DNA of 64,000 bases from Solenopsis invicta (Eukaryota; Arthropoda; Insecta; Hymenoptera; Formicidae). A program made the position numbers and the translations under genes. The notes under the pieces were generated by a model. The model searched no databases. It worked only from the letters and a program-made list of their open reading frames with translations, and was not told the DNA's origin. Every line of letters starts with the position of its first letter. Position 1 is the stretch's first letter. This document shows positions 63,330 to 64,000 of the stretch, in pieces. The stretch lies in assembly GCF_016802725.1 (NCBI RefSeq), contig NC_052673.1, positions 14,829,037 to 14,893,036 on the forward strand, read 5' to 3'.

Positions 63330-63832
63330 TTAAGGATGTTTTGGCTACACAATATGACCTAAATATTATTTAAAAGCTAAAGACTTCTAAGGTTTTTTTT
63401 CTTAATAAAAAATTTTAGTTGCAATTGTCCGAATTTTAACCATGAAATTAACTGCAAAGAAAAAATTAACGAAAAATTTTATTTCTAATGGTTTTTGCAA
63501 AAATTACTATGTTTTGCTGCAATTTTAAACAACTTTTAAACGAATAGGTGTATCTAAATGAATTTTTGCCGCCAGAATATTTATTAGAGTTTTATTACTA
63601 CGTGTAAAACTTTTCATTTAATTGATAATGCTACTTTTCCATCAAATACTGCAAAACGCGATTTTACATAATCACACACAAGAGTAAAAAAAAATATTAA
63701 ATAACTTTTAAACCAATAAGTGAGTTGTACTCAAATTTTACACAGATACTCAAACGTCATACTAAAATACTCTATGACATTTTTACAATATATTTTTGGT
63801 AACGTTTCGAGATATGACCCATGCATCCTTAA
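63330..63832. mobile_element. 500-bp element bounded by TTAAGGATG / CATCCTTAA
   Basis: TTAAGGATGTTTTGGCTAC starts the element and CCCATGCATCCTTAA ends it, a 9-base perfect inverted end including TTAA. The left end recurs at 15153 (TTAAGGATGTTCTGGCTA). No ORF is present. Confidence 0.55.
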
Positions 63833-64000
63833 AAAAACAGTTTAATATGCCGGATAAGGAGCACTTTAGATATTTTCCTTGTTCTTTAAATTTCCTTTTC
63901 CTGTTGCCTGTGCTTTTCATTGTGTAGTACAAGTACTTTATCGATTTTATTGAGAAATCGCCGGATAATTGAAGCGCTAATAATAACGTTTGCGATATAA

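Overview
This window looks like nuclear DNA of an insect, most likely a hymenopteran and probably an ant. Genes are intron-rich with canonical GT-AG junctions. Long AT-rich introns and spacers alternate with short CpG-rich islands at gene starts. The gene set is insect-like and the spacers are full of small inverted-repeat elements. The species call is an inference; no marker gene fixes it. Nothing here is bacterial or organellar.

Layout, left to right. (1) 1133-10344, plus: the last five coding exons of a divergent phospholipid scramblase. Its 5.4 kb intron holds a foldback repeat, a compact two-exon minus-strand gene for a small secreted protein (8038-6749) whose expected start codon reads GTG, a 135 bp MITE and a LINE 3' end. 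(2) 11.1-16.8 kb: repeat territory with a 148-bp satellite, a SINE-like repeat shared with the scramblase intron, a 1.2 kb inverted-repeat element and a three-copy purine-rich tandem array. (3) 16857-18829: a P-superfamily DNA transposon with roughly 109-bp terminal inverted repeats, a 7/8-matching 8-bp target duplication and one THAP zinc-finger ORF. (4) 19308-20427, plus: a complete CHIC family gene (165 aa), possibly with a long 3' UTR to about 25.8 kb. (5) 26209-29902, plus: a seven-exon orphan class A peptide-type GPCR (439 aa). (6) 33972-32002, minus: a five-exon protein with two C-terminal SH3 domains (454 aa), convergent with the GPCR. (7) 52460-40266, minus: a complete three-exon Tribbles pseudokinase (356 aa) with 5-6 kb introns. 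(8) 52.5-64 kb: no convincing coding exon; it holds MITE families, CpG-rich islands and one plausible first exon ending ATG|gtaagt at 61918.

The genes are independent eukaryotic units, not an operon. The functional themes are a membrane lipid-scrambling protein, a palmitoylated vesicle/plasma-membrane protein (CHIC), a peptide receptor, an SH3 adaptor and a Tribbles degradation adaptor. The most unusual items are the THAP transposon with its target duplication, the GTG-start secreted gene, the scramblase lacking its usual cysteine cluster, and the nested repeats at 11-15 kb. I reconstructed exon boundaries by hand from splice signals and reading-phase continuity.
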